64,000 bases of DNA from UBA4971 sp029551185. GTDB taxonomy: Bacteria; Bacillota; SHA-98; UBA4971. Below, piece by piece: positions 1 to 7,303 of this stretch. Where the stretch lies: positions 1 to 64,000 of the forward strand of contig DAOSZN010000002.1 in the NCBI GenBank assembly GCA_035593725.1, given 5' to 3'. Position 1 is the stretch's first letter, and each line of letters opens with the position of its first letter. Made by a program: the position numbers and the translations under genes. The notes beneath the pieces are model-generated. The model saw nothing but the letters and a program-made list of their open reading frames with translations, searched no databases and was not told the DNA's origin.

Positions 1-46
1 ACTTCTAATCAGAGGGTCGCAGGTTCGATTCCTGCCAGGCGCGCCA
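1..46 (+). tRNA. tRNA-Arg (UCU), 3' part only; the 5' half lies outside the window
   Basis: The window opens inside the anticodon arm. The loop CTTCTAA gives anticodon TCT (Arg, AGA codons). A T-arm follows, with stem GCAGG/CCTGC around the loop TTCGATT at 19-35. Then come a 3' acceptor strand (CAGGCGC, 36-42), discriminator G43 and an encoded CCA at 44-46. The 5' half cannot be seen, so the acceptor pairing is untested. The gene sits at the edge of the CRISPR-Cas island, and tRNA genes are common integration sites, but no second copy of its 3' end was found in the window. Confidence 0.9.
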
Positions 47-524
47 TTCTTTTGGATTAGCTGGATCGGGGTTTCCCGGCCTTCTTCTTTGTCCCCCTGC
101 TTTGATTTACCAGAAATGGGTTAACGTCTTTAGCGGGCATTTAATCAGAAGTGATCACAAGTTTTGCCCAATTTTGCCCAACTTTTGACCCAAAAAAATC
201 TTGGTTTGTGACTTGACACAGTGAGGTCTTGTGGACTTTCAGTCCCCTAGTCATCGGATCAAGGAGTGTAACTTCAAGATCTCATCTTGGAAAGCCTGGT
301 GGCGGTGCAGCTTGCATATGTCCCATTTGGGTGTTCTTATGGATTACGATTTCGTCATTAATGCATTTATCCACACTTTAGAGTGTAGGGCGCACCCAAA
401 TACCTTCTACGGAAGACTTCGCTAGATTGGACAAGCGTCTTCAGCCAATACAACGCCGGGAGTGAAAGGAGATACGATCTTCCAGATATATGTCATGATT
501 TACTCCGTGTTTGATCTCCGGTAG
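47..524. other. 478-bp intergenic region, no gene recognised
   Basis: This lies between tRNA-Arg and the end of the CRISPR accessory operon. A 64-codon plus-strand frame at 231-425 has no ribosome binding site, no recognisable domain and biased composition, and is not accepted. I see no CRISPR repeats, no transposase fragment and no convincing terminator. Confidence 0.6.
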
Positions 525-779
525 TCAAAAGGGATCATGATCGAAGATAACTACCTCACCGGTTGCAGGTGATGAGTAGACGAGCTTCTTCACTTTGCCG
601 TGCAGGGCATGTGCTAAACGTAAGTAAAGCCAGATCGGACCAGAACCGGTAAGCACTACAATTTTGCCTGTCCCCGCTTTTGCAAGCACTTCGGCTTCAT
701 AATTAGCTAGTTCAGATAGTTTCGCCAGACCTGTCTCAGAGTAAAGCGCAGACACATCAATGATAACAACTTCGTCCAT
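525..779 (-). CDS. csx3: Csx3-like (Crn3) cyclic-oligoadenylate ring nuclease, short form
   Basis: This 84-aa protein matches the Csx3 core. After an N-terminal strand (VVIIDVSALYSE) it has the signature segment GSGPIWLYLRLAH and ends VVIFDHDPF. Csx3 proteins are known to degrade cyclic tetra-adenylate made by Cas10, shutting off type III CRISPR signalling. Compared with the Archaeoglobus protein as I remember it, both conserved histidines are present (AH near residue 57, DH near 81). The usual Asp of the YDPR motif appears to be Ser (YSSP), and the protein ends about 20 residues early. It may therefore be reduced in activity, or bind cOA without cutting it. It is the last gene of the type III-D operon, 121 bp after the PD-(D/E)xK gene. 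Assignment to the family is firm; activity is inference. Confidence 0.75.
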   Translation of the reverse strand: MDEVVIIDVSALYSETGLAKLSELANYEAEVLAKAGTGKIVVLTGSGPIWLYLRLAHALHGKVKKLVYSSPATGEVVIFDHDPF

Positions 780-900
780 CTCTGAGCCCTTCTTTCAACA
801 TCAGGATACCTCTGTTAGCCGTTGGGAATGAGATTCAGTCACCTCATCATCCGGACTGGGTTTCGGGGTGTTTTTTCTGATTGCTACTCCTGTTGCATGA

Positions 901-1263
901 TTATTTTGCCCCTAGGACTGATATCACTGATTGAACCAGTGTGTCTTGGTCATCCTCTGCCACTCTATCTTCATTCGTGCTCTTTGTCAGTTCTATGACA
1001 TTTATGTTCCAGGCCTTGGCAAGCTCTTTATTGTTGTGTGGATATTCTCTGTCAACTATAAGGAATTTCCGCGTATATGTGCCGAAATATTCCCGGGCGC
1101 AAGCCGCATTAAGTTGATCGATGCCTTCTTTATATGTCGCTGACTTGCCTGCCTTCACTTCAGCAATGCCTACATGGTTGCCACAACGCAGTATTAGATC
1201 TATCTCCAGAGCTCCGCCTTTCTTGATGGAATGTGTAATCTCAGTAACGTGGGGTCTTAACAC
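901..1263 (-). CDS. Stand-alone PD-(D/E)xK nuclease domain, like the C-terminal half of Card1/Can2 (DUF1887)
   Basis: This 120-aa protein carries a PD-(D/E)xK core: EIDLILRCGNHVGIAEVKAG, with the Asp of EID and the Glu and Lys of EVK about 11-13 residues apart. Similar cores form the C-terminal nuclease of CARF-containing CRISPR effectors Card1/Can2. Here there is no CARF domain. The frame begins with GTG only a few codons after an in-frame TAA near 1279, and only 90 bp separate it from the CARF-RelE gene. It could be a remnant of a Card1-type effector that lost its sensor, or a small nuclease that works with another partner. No strong ribosome binding site precedes the GTG. Because the catalytic residues are intact, I call it a CDS, possibly truncated. 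Confidence 0.6.
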   Translation of the reverse strand: MLRPHVTEITHSIKKGGALEIDLILRCGNHVGIAEVKAGKSATYKEGIDQLNAACAREYFGTYTRKFLIVDREYPHNNKELAKAWNINVIELTKSTNEDRVAEDDQDTLVQSVISVLGAK

Positions 1264-1353
1264 TTCGTATACGGACTCTTAAAACATGTTTCTCATCTCC
1301 TACGCACAATCGCACCATGAACCAAGACATCATCATACTTAGGATCCTATGCA

Positions 1354-2973
1354 CTAGACCAGCGGAATAACGGGAATCGGTATCAGGTGAAAGGCGTCTA
1401 GCTGATGACTATACTTTCGTAGGAAGAGGTGCTCTGCCTTGATTCTTAGATCCCAGCCCTTGTTTTCCATGTACTTGCAGCTAGTCTCCATCTCAACTTG
1501 TTTTTCCAATTCCGGATCCGATATCGTGGTATGGTATATTTCCCTCAATCCGTTGGACTGGGCAGCGTAATAGACATAGGCTGCCATTCCTTTTCTACCT
1601 CCGGTAAAGGATAGGCAAATCGGCGTCTGTGGGAATAGGCTCTTTTCATTGTTAATGGCTGCCTGAAGTGTCTTGCCGAAGACCTCACAAGCAGCTTGAG
1701 AATCCAGATCCTTAATTGGGATGGGGTACCTTCGAAACGCAATCTTTTCTTCTTCGCCCGCTATTTCTTTCATGATCCTCTTGTTTTCGAAGATATTCTC
1801 AAGAAGTCTAACCCCGTTACAGATATCTCCGTTTTCTTCCGGGTAAAGGACAGAGACTCCCCCTATTCTAACGTGCCCTCTTGTCTTTAAGAGTTCAAAG
1901 AGTTGTGTCACCACCATTGGGGATAATCCCACGGTAACCATGAGCGTAGCTTCCTTTACCGTGATGCTTTCCAGAGGGATCTCAGGCGGATAATCGTCCT
2001 TCATAACGCTTCTTCCAGGTTTTGATATCCGATCATATTCCTCATGAAGAAAGATCCTAATGATATTGATAGTATCAGACTCTTGGTCCCAGGCGAGGAA
2101 AATACGAATTGGGTCCGGGGTTTTCTGCCCAGGAAAGACAATGCAGTCTGTCTTGAATCCGCTTTTGTAGCGATCCCTACCGTATTTGCTCAGATAATCC
2201 TTTTTGGATAAAGCCTGCAGATGGCTGAGAAACCTTTGTTGATCTTTAGATCCAAGATTGTCGAAATCTTTTTTGGCTGCAGACGACAGTTTTACATCCA
2301 GGGTTTCTACATTAGAGATACCCCCAAACACTTCAGCGAAGAACGCTGCTGCTGCACCTTGGGTAGGAATATCAACCTGTTTGCCTTTTGCCATTGCACT
2401 CCAGCAAGTCAACCAAGCATCACGATCAGTTAGACTACTATGCGGAAGTTCGATTAGTGCAATATCATCAAGTATAGGTGTCATTTTCTCCTTACGCTCA
2501 CTGGCGTCTTTATCAAGGAATTCCTCTATCGTCAGGAAATGCCGCCCGGCGGGCTCATTCTCCAGCATATCAACTACGTGGTAGACGCCTTTGACACAAT
2601 CGAAGAACTGTGTCATCACTGTGGTAAGGGCAGCCATGTTTTTCCTTCCTCCGGCGACGGATATATATACGTGGTTGTTCTTGTTCTTATAAAGCTCTCT
2701 ACCTATGATCCCCAAGTACTCTATTGAACGCTCCCTGTCATTTACATCTTCAAAGGGGAGAACAACGCAATCAATATCACATTTGCCATTAAGATAGGAC
2801 ATAATCAATTCTACTCCGAGATCAATTAACCTTGGCGACCCGCAGTGGGGATAGATTAGGACGACCTTGTCTATCTTCACCTGAGGGCCGTCAGGATGCC
2901 TTTGAAGCGCCTCATATATATATGTAATAGCTGCAGGGGATTCACCTACAGGTGCAAGAAGCACATTGGTCAT
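1354..2973 (-). CDS. CARF-RelE-CARF protein: Cami1-like cOA-activated mRNA interferase with a second, NE0113-type CARF
   Basis: This 539-aa protein has three parts. Residues 1 to about 138 form a CARF domain (start NVLLAPVGESPAAI, ligand-loop motif AGGRKN at 107-112). Residues about 227-315 look like a RelE/ParE toxin fold: a KLSSAAKKDF helix pair, then strands with IRIFLAWDQ and IIRIFLHEEYD. Residues about 343-485 form a second CARF of the Cas_NE0113 type (VTVGLSPMVVTQLF, FTGGRKGM at 456-463). CARF-RelE proteins (Cami1) are known to cut mRNA at the ribosome when bound to cyclic oligoadenylate. The second CARF resembles ring-nuclease families, so the protein may both sense and destroy its activator; that is inference. 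The ATG follows AGAGGGGG by 7 bases. It is 15 bp behind the last Cas7-like gene, in the same operon as cas10. Confidence 0.78.
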   Translation of the reverse strand: MTNVLLAPVGESPAAITYIYEALQRHPDGPQVKIDKVVLIYPHCGSPRLIDLGVELIMSYLNGKCDIDCVVLPFEDVNDRERSIEYLGIIGRELYKNKNNHVYISVAGGRKNMAALTTVMTQFFDCVKGVYHVVDMLENEPAGRHFLTIEEFLDKDASERKEKMTPILDDIALIELPHSSLTDRDAWLTCWSAMAKGKQVDIPTQGAAAAFFAEVFGGISNVETLDVKLSSAAKKDFDNLGSKDQQRFLSHLQALSKKDYLSKYGRDRYKSGFKTDCIVFPGQKTPDPIRIFLAWDQESDTINIIRIFLHEEYDRISKPGRSVMKDDYPPEIPLESITVKEATLMVTVGLSPMVVTQLFELLKTRGHVRIGGVSVLYPEENGDICNGVRLLENIFENKRIMKEIAGEEEKIAFRRYPIPIKDLDSQAACEVFGKTLQAAINNEKSLFPQTPICLSFTGGRKGMAAYVYYAAQSNGLREIYHTTISDPELEKQVEMETSCKYMENKGWDLRIKAEHLFLRKYSHQLDAFHLIPIPVIPLV

Positions 2974-2988
2974 GAGTTTGCCCCCTCT

Positions 2989-4020
2989 TTAAGTTTTGGA
3001 AATTGGTTCTGCGCCATGTTTTGAAAACCATTCTTGACTGGGATAAGCGCATCTCTCATAATGAGGCGGCCAGTGCCAGATACGCCGCAGATCCTGCATT
3101 GTTATTGAATCGTTCTCCCTATAGATGGCTGTCTTCTCCTTGATGTAATCCTTCAGACGGTCACCATCCAGAATTGTAGGTTCCGAACGGTCTTTGTAAC
3201 GGGAGCGGAAATCTATCAGTGTCATTTCCTCCGGTTCAATCTTGACGGAGCCTAACCCTGCCGGTTTGGCAGATCCAATCTTGTGGCGCATATTATCTTC
3301 AAGGAAAAGGGCATAGAGAAGCAGCGCGAGTTCTTCGTTATCTAAGCCTTGAAAGACAACCTGGAATGTAAAAGCGCTGTCTTTGTGCAATGGAGTAATG
3401 TATTGATTTTGCTTCTTTCCCGCCCCAGATTCTTTCCAATCATCCAGAGTTGAGATGCTCCCTTGATGAAAGTAATACTTTCGGCCTGCCACTTTGCCAT
3501 CAGTAAGGTACCATGGTTCGTGATCCGGTTTAGGGTTACTTAGAATAATCGTATAGATGGGGTCATGGGAAATGCGTGAGTCACAGATTGCGTCATCCAC
3601 CCCAACCCTCCCCCGATAATGCACCATTTTCCCGTTCACTACTCCAAAAAGCCGGCACGCCGGGCAAAGGCGGTCACTGTTATTACACCTGGAAAACTCC
3701 CTTGGGAGCCTTTTCTGATGTTTCCCGCCAAATAACGCCCAGCACCCAGGTCCCACTGTCTCCACAACGCTTCTCAGCATCCCTTTGAGAGATGAGCCTT
3801 GTATGAAGTACTTGCCTTCGCTGTTCTGAAGAAACTCGCAAGGGGCATTAGCATTTTGGCGCTTGTTTTTGTCCGGGGGATTGGGCATGAAAAGAGGTGT
3901 TTCAGCTATGAGTCTACATTTGACAGTGCCGTGTAATCCGTCTAGTGTGTTATGTCCTACTAGTCCACGGCGTTTAGGAGGGTTCTCCCAATCTACACGT
4001 ACAAAATCGTAGGGGTTCAT
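2989..4020 (-). CDS. Cas7-like RAMP protein of the type III-D complex
   Basis: This 343-aa RAMP-superfamily protein has the glycine-rich turn FIQGSSLKGMLRS near residue 72 and a zinc-ligand-like CPACRLFG segment near 118, both shared with neighbouring Cas7 genes. It also has GSAKPAGLGSVKI, the C-terminal RAMP glycine loop. In type III complexes Cas7 subunits form the backbone that binds crRNA and cut target RNA with a loop aspartate; a possible equivalent here is Asp50. The protein is longer and more divergent than the 286-aa Cas7, so it may cap the complex rather than repeat along it. Its start overlaps the end of csx19 by 4 bp (ATGA), showing translational coupling. Confidence 0.8.
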   Translation of the reverse strand: MNPYDFVRVDWENPPKRRGLVGHNTLDGLHGTVKCRLIAETPLFMPNPPDKNKRQNANAPCEFLQNSEGKYFIQGSSLKGMLRSVVETVGPGCWALFGGKHQKRLPREFSRCNNSDRLCPACRLFGVVNGKMVHYRGRVGVDDAICDSRISHDPIYTIILSNPKPDHEPWYLTDGKVAGRKYYFHQGSISTLDDWKESGAGKKQNQYITPLHKDSAFTFQVVFQGLDNEELALLLYALFLEDNMRHKIGSAKPAGLGSVKIEPEEMTLIDFRSRYKDRSEPTILDGDRLKDYIKEKTAIYRENDSITMQDLRRIWHWPPHYERCAYPSQEWFSKHGAEPISKT

Positions 4021-4571
4021 GAAGGATCGCGCACCTCCTTTCCTAAATCAAGCCAGCGTGAGTGAATCAGAAGGCCTGTTTCTTTCGAGATGAATTCTCT
4101 GACATGAAGCCATACCCTATCAGTGGATTCAGGTACAGGATAGAAAAGCAAGCGGGGAATCTGGATTTCCAGAAAAACAGAGTCCTCAGATTCGATTCCG
4201 TATTCTCCCGGATTCCTTAGCCTTTCACCCCATAGGAGGTAATTTGTATCCCGGACTATGCAGTCAGTCAGATTAATCTCTGCTGACTTGAGAGATGAAG
4301 CATTGTGTCCATTCCCTGTAAAGATCACCTGATATCCTCCGTTTGAATAGTGCCAGCGCACTTCAGCAACCTGGCAAAAGACGCGTCCCTTCGCCCAGTC
4401 TTCTGTATTGAACCATTTGTCCAATGTGCCAAGGAATATCTTCTCTTGGTCTTTCTCTTGGAACCAGTCATCTTCTCTTTCCAACAAAACCCATGAGCTG
4501 CCTGGGAAGTGGGACTCCTCAAGGAATTGTCGAATATCATCAGTAAAACCCTTCAAAGCTATTTCACCCAT
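4017..4571 (-). CDS. csx19: Csx19, type III-D CRISPR subunit
   Basis: Csx19 (TIGR03984 family) is a signature protein of type III-D effector complexes. The 184-aa product has the characteristic DTNYLLWGER segment followed by a strand-rich region ending IQIPRLLFYPVP, which fits that family. I place the start at the ATG at 4571, which overlaps the stop of the preceding Cas7 gene in the compact arrangement ATGGGTGA. A longer frame to 4634 would overlap that gene by 71 bp. Its exact biochemical role is not settled; it is a component of the crRNP. Together with csx10 it fixes the subtype as III-D. Confidence 0.8.
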   Translation of the reverse strand: MGEIALKGFTDDIRQFLEESHFPGSSWVLLEREDDWFQEKDQEKIFLGTLDKWFNTEDWAKGRVFCQVAEVRWHYSNGGYQVIFTGNGHNASSLKSAEINLTDCIVRDTNYLLWGERLRNPGEYGIESEDSVFLEIQIPRLLFYPVPESTDRVWLHVREFISKETGLLIHSRWLDLGKEVRDPS

Positions 4572-5598
4572 TGGCAGCACGCTCCCAGCGTTCGGGATCC
4601 CATTCCATTTCATCTCTTTGAGGCCAACCCTCAATTATCCTAACTAAATGTGGCAAGGCCACGCTTCTTAGGTCATCTAGTTCTTTACCGCTAAACTCCC
4701 ACTTGGTTCGAATACCTTCAACCTTTGGTTCAGGCAGTGACTCGGGTTCCAGGAAGTCGTCTTTCGAGGTCCCGTAGCTTTCGTCTGATAGAATTGCTCC
4801 TAAGCCGAGGATTTGCTCCTGTTTTTCATTGCTCCTGCCAATCATGGCGATAGTGACTCTACTTAAGTCGCAGGTAACATTGCCGAATCCTCTTGACGCT
4901 CCATACCCGATACGGATGAGACCATGACTTAGGTCTTCAAGAAGAAGGAGGACTGCTCCTAATTGCCAGCACTCAAAGTTCCGTAGACGGATCTCAGACT
5001 CAAACTCCGCCCCGGCGCAGATTGCAGCCAAATCAAACTTTGCCCTATCAGACGCTCCTCCGGTGAGGCGATCGATGCCTACCAGGTCCCGCTTCTTGAC
5101 ATCTTTTCTCGACCCCGGCTTCAAGTAACCATCGGATACGTCAAAACGCGAGGCAAAGAATGTCGAGCCAAACAGACGACAAGCAGGGCACGAGTTTTTG
5201 TATACATAAGCGTTGCTAGGTTGTATGATCCTACGGTTTGTATATCTCCCTGATTTCTTTGCCTTGTTTAACTGGAATTTCTCGCCGCAACTCACTTCCT
5301 CATATCCTTCACAGGTAACGGGATTCCCATCGCCTCCTGCAAGATTCGCCTTACGAAACGGATCGCAAACCACGCCAGGTGTGGTATTAATAGTGCGCGC
5401 AATCCTCTCAAAGTGACTCCTCAAAACCCCTTTCAGAGAGCTGCCTGGTATGTAGTATTCTAATTTCCCGTTTCGATAGGTTTGGACAGGCTCCATGTCG
5501 TACCCACTGACCTCAGCATAGCCTGACTTGATCAAGAGCGGGCCTAAGTTCTTTATCGTAAATGGGAAAGAGGCTTCGTTAACCAGTCTTTTCAGCAT
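4564..5598 (-). CDS. cas7: Cas7 (Csm3-like) backbone subunit, SSO1426-type RAMP
   Basis: This 344-aa RAMP protein resembles the TIGR02581/SSO1426 family found in type III-D loci. Features in order: an Asp34 in SGYDMEPVQT at the position of the Csm3 cleavage loop; YIPGSSLKGVLRS near 50; a CPACRLFGSTFFASRF segment near 140; KFDLAAICAGAEFESEI; and the C-terminal loop RIGYGASRGFGNV. Csm3-like subunits cut the target RNA at 6-nt intervals with that Asp. The C-terminal 90 residues extend beyond the usual fold, with no recognised domain. It overlaps the following Cas7 gene by 20 bp at its start and csx19 at its end. Confidence 0.85.
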   Translation of the reverse strand: MLKRLVNEASFPFTIKNLGPLLIKSGYAEVSGYDMEPVQTYRNGKLEYYIPGSSLKGVLRSHFERIARTINTTPGVVCDPFRKANLAGGDGNPVTCEGYEEVSCGEKFQLNKAKKSGRYTNRRIIQPSNAYVYKNSCPACRLFGSTFFASRFDVSDGYLKPGSRKDVKKRDLVGIDRLTGGASDRAKFDLAAICAGAEFESEIRLRNFECWQLGAVLLLLEDLSHGLIRIGYGASRGFGNVTCDLSRVTIAMIGRSNEKQEQILGLGAILSDESYGTSKDDFLEPESLPEPKVEGIRTKWEFSGKELDDLRSVALPHLVRIIEGWPQRDEMEWDPERWERAANG

Positions 5599-6439
5599 CT
5601 TTAGATCCCTCCCTGAAAAGAAACTCGATCTTGTCCTTAAGAAACTGAACTGTATTGTCTACATGCTCCATTTTCTCCTCAGAATTAGAACCGAGGAGAT
5701 AGCTCTTCAGCTTCTCTGACAGGGCGTCAACCTCAAGATCACGTAGATCGAGGAAGCGGATATCAAGGTTTTCCAAACAACAACTCCCCAGGCCGGATGA
5801 TTTTTTTCCGCCGAGTCTTATGGAACCATTCATGAATTCCATTAAACCTAAGGAAACGAGGGCAAGATCCTTCTCAGTGGGATTGTCCAATATGATTCTC
5901 ATCTCAAATTCCGCGCCTGAAGCCACTACTTCATAGTCAAACTTCACTTGATCGACAGCCCGCTCGCTGTCGCGATCAATACCTACACCGTCCCGAACTT
6001 GGGTGAACGCTTCCTTTGGATCGACTAAATAAAGATCATCAAAAAAGACTCTGGAAGCCATGAACTGGGAGCCGAAAAGCTTGCAAGTATCGCAGAGTCT
6101 TTGATCCAGTTGGATAAGGTATTCGCCTTGGGTCCAGTCGTTTCTCTGTCGTTCTTGGTTGAAGGCGCGCTGCGCTTCACCTTGGGGTCCGATACAACCA
6201 TGTTCGTTATATGGATCAAGCGAACAGGTTTTGATACCCGGCAAGGCCCCGGCAATTCTTTCAACTGTGCTGCGGAATGCCCCTTTTACGCTGGATCCTG
6301 GGATAAACGGATCTCCTTCAGGGGTTCTCATGATTGGATCATCAGTCGAGACCGGCGCCAACTTGCCGCCGCCCAGATGCAAGGCGGTTTCCAGCACAAG
6401 CCTTCCTTGAAACACATAACGCTGCTGGAATAGACTCAA
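5579..6439 (-). CDS. cas7: Cas7 (Csm3-like) RNA-cleaving backbone subunit
   Basis: This 286-aa product is the most canonical Csm3-like protein in the operon. It has Asp33-Asp34 in STDDPIMRTPEG (the Csm3 catalytic loop), FIPGSSVKGAFRSTVERI near 45-62, a CDTCKLFGSQFMASRVFFDD zinc-like segment, KFDYEVVASGAEFEMRI, and the loop RLGGKKSSGLGS. It is closely similar in layout to the 344-aa Cas7 next door, which suggests a duplication. It probably repeats along the crRNA and cleaves target RNA. The start overlaps the preceding small gene by 4 bp (ATGA). Confidence 0.87.
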   Translation of the reverse strand: MSLFQQRYVFQGRLVLETALHLGGGKLAPVSTDDPIMRTPEGDPFIPGSSVKGAFRSTVERIAGALPGIKTCSLDPYNEHGCIGPQGEAQRAFNQERQRNDWTQGEYLIQLDQRLCDTCKLFGSQFMASRVFFDDLYLVDPKEAFTQVRDGVGIDRDSERAVDQVKFDYEVVASGAEFEMRIILDNPTEKDLALVSLGLMEFMNGSIRLGGKKSSGLGSCCLENLDIRFLDLRDLEVDALSEKLKSYLLGSNSEEKMEHVDNTVQFLKDKIEFLFREGSKDAEKTG

Positions 6440-6867
6440 GTTCTCTCACCCCTTTTACGGTTCCTTCTCTCTTTAGCGTTCTTCAGCAACGCTTCGGCAA
6501 CCAGATGCGTAATGTACTCCTGGGCTAAAAGGGTGCTAACCTCATTCACTCTTTCCTTTGTTTCTGTTCTTCCTAGATCTGCCGGAACCAGGTCAAATTC
6601 GTCCTTGCACTTTTTCCGTAGGTTGTTGAGATAGCTGTCGAGGGACCTGTAGAATGTTTTGTAATGCTCCTTTTTCCCAGTCCAATCTCTATCTTCTTGT
6701 CTCTTGATAAACCTCATAAGATCATCGTTCTGTCTGGAGTACTCCAGCAGACCTGTCAGTTGGCTGTCTTCCGGCACATCATTTTCATTGACAAATGTCA
6801 CAGCTTCCGGATACAGCAGATTATCGCTGATCAAGCGTACAGCTTGCAGAGTCTCTTCATTGAGCAC
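6436..6867 (-). CDS. Small helical protein, putative Cas11-like subunit (copy B)
   Basis: This 143-aa protein is predicted to be almost all helical and rich in charged residues, with no motif of a known enzyme. It sits inside the effector operon, where type III systems normally encode the small subunit Cas11 (Csm2/Cmr5). Its C-terminal helix (QEYITHLVAEALLKN) resembles that of the adjacent gene (REYIDQVVAHCLY), so the two are probably paralogues. Cas11 lines the belly filament of the complex and helps bind target RNA. The assignment rests on position, size, fold prediction by eye and paralogy, not on a recognised family signature. It overlaps both neighbours by 4-11 bp. Confidence 0.55.
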   Translation of the reverse strand: MLNEETLQAVRLISDNLLYPEAVTFVNENDVPEDSQLTGLLEYSRQNDDLMRFIKRQEDRDWTGKKEHYKTFYRSLDSYLNNLRKKCKDEFDLVPADLGRTETKERVNEVSTLLAQEYITHLVAEALLKNAKERRNRKRGERT

Positions 6868-7303
6868 CGGTTTTCACCTCCGGGCCGGGATAGAGACAAT
6901 GGGCTACGACCTGGTCTATATACTCCCTAATCAACATGAGATGAATTTGCTGTTTCTCTGCCTGATCTGCAGGGGACCCTGACAGTTGACTACAAACCTC
7001 CTCCATGTCCTTACGAAGCTTTCTTCCGATCTTATCTAGGAGCTTATCCGCAAAGTCATCTTGTACCCAGCTGTCATGGCGTGCCGCCTGTCGCTTTATG
7101 TAGTTTAGGACATCACTTACTTTGGTGGCGCATTCTGAGACCCCCCGTAGTTTCTCGAGCTGGCTCTTCTTTATCTTCTCAACAGCCCCTTGCGTATTCC
7201 TGACAAGATCTATTGCGTCGTTGTAGAAGCTATCGACTTTCAATGCAACGATTTTGGCGATTTCCATTCTTCTCTTCACAGCCTGTTCACCTCCATGTGC
7301 CAC
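6857..7303 (-). CDS. Small helical protein, putative Cas11-like subunit (copy A)
   Basis: This 148-aa all-helical protein lies between csx10 and copy B, and overlaps each (28 bp with csx10, 11 bp with copy B). The N-terminal half contains a possible coiled coil (AVEKIKKSQLEKLRG), and the C-terminal helix REYIDQVVAHCLY is reminiscent of the last helix of Csm2-type proteins. No catalytic motif is seen. The arrangement of two successive small helical genes would allow a mixed Cas11 filament. Family membership is inference from context and fold; it could also be an unrelated subtype-specific component. Confidence 0.55.
   Translation of the reverse strand: MAHGGEQAVKRRMEIAKIVALKVDSFYNDAIDLVRNTQGAVEKIKKSQLEKLRGVSECATKVSDVLNYIKRQAARHDSWVQDDFADKLLDKIGRKLRKDMEEVCSQLSGSPADQAEKQQIHLMLIREYIDQVVAHCLYPGPEVKTGAQ

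Noticed and set aside
231..425. 64-aa plus-strand frame after the tRNA gene
   Set aside because: No ribosome binding site, no recognisable domain and unusual composition.
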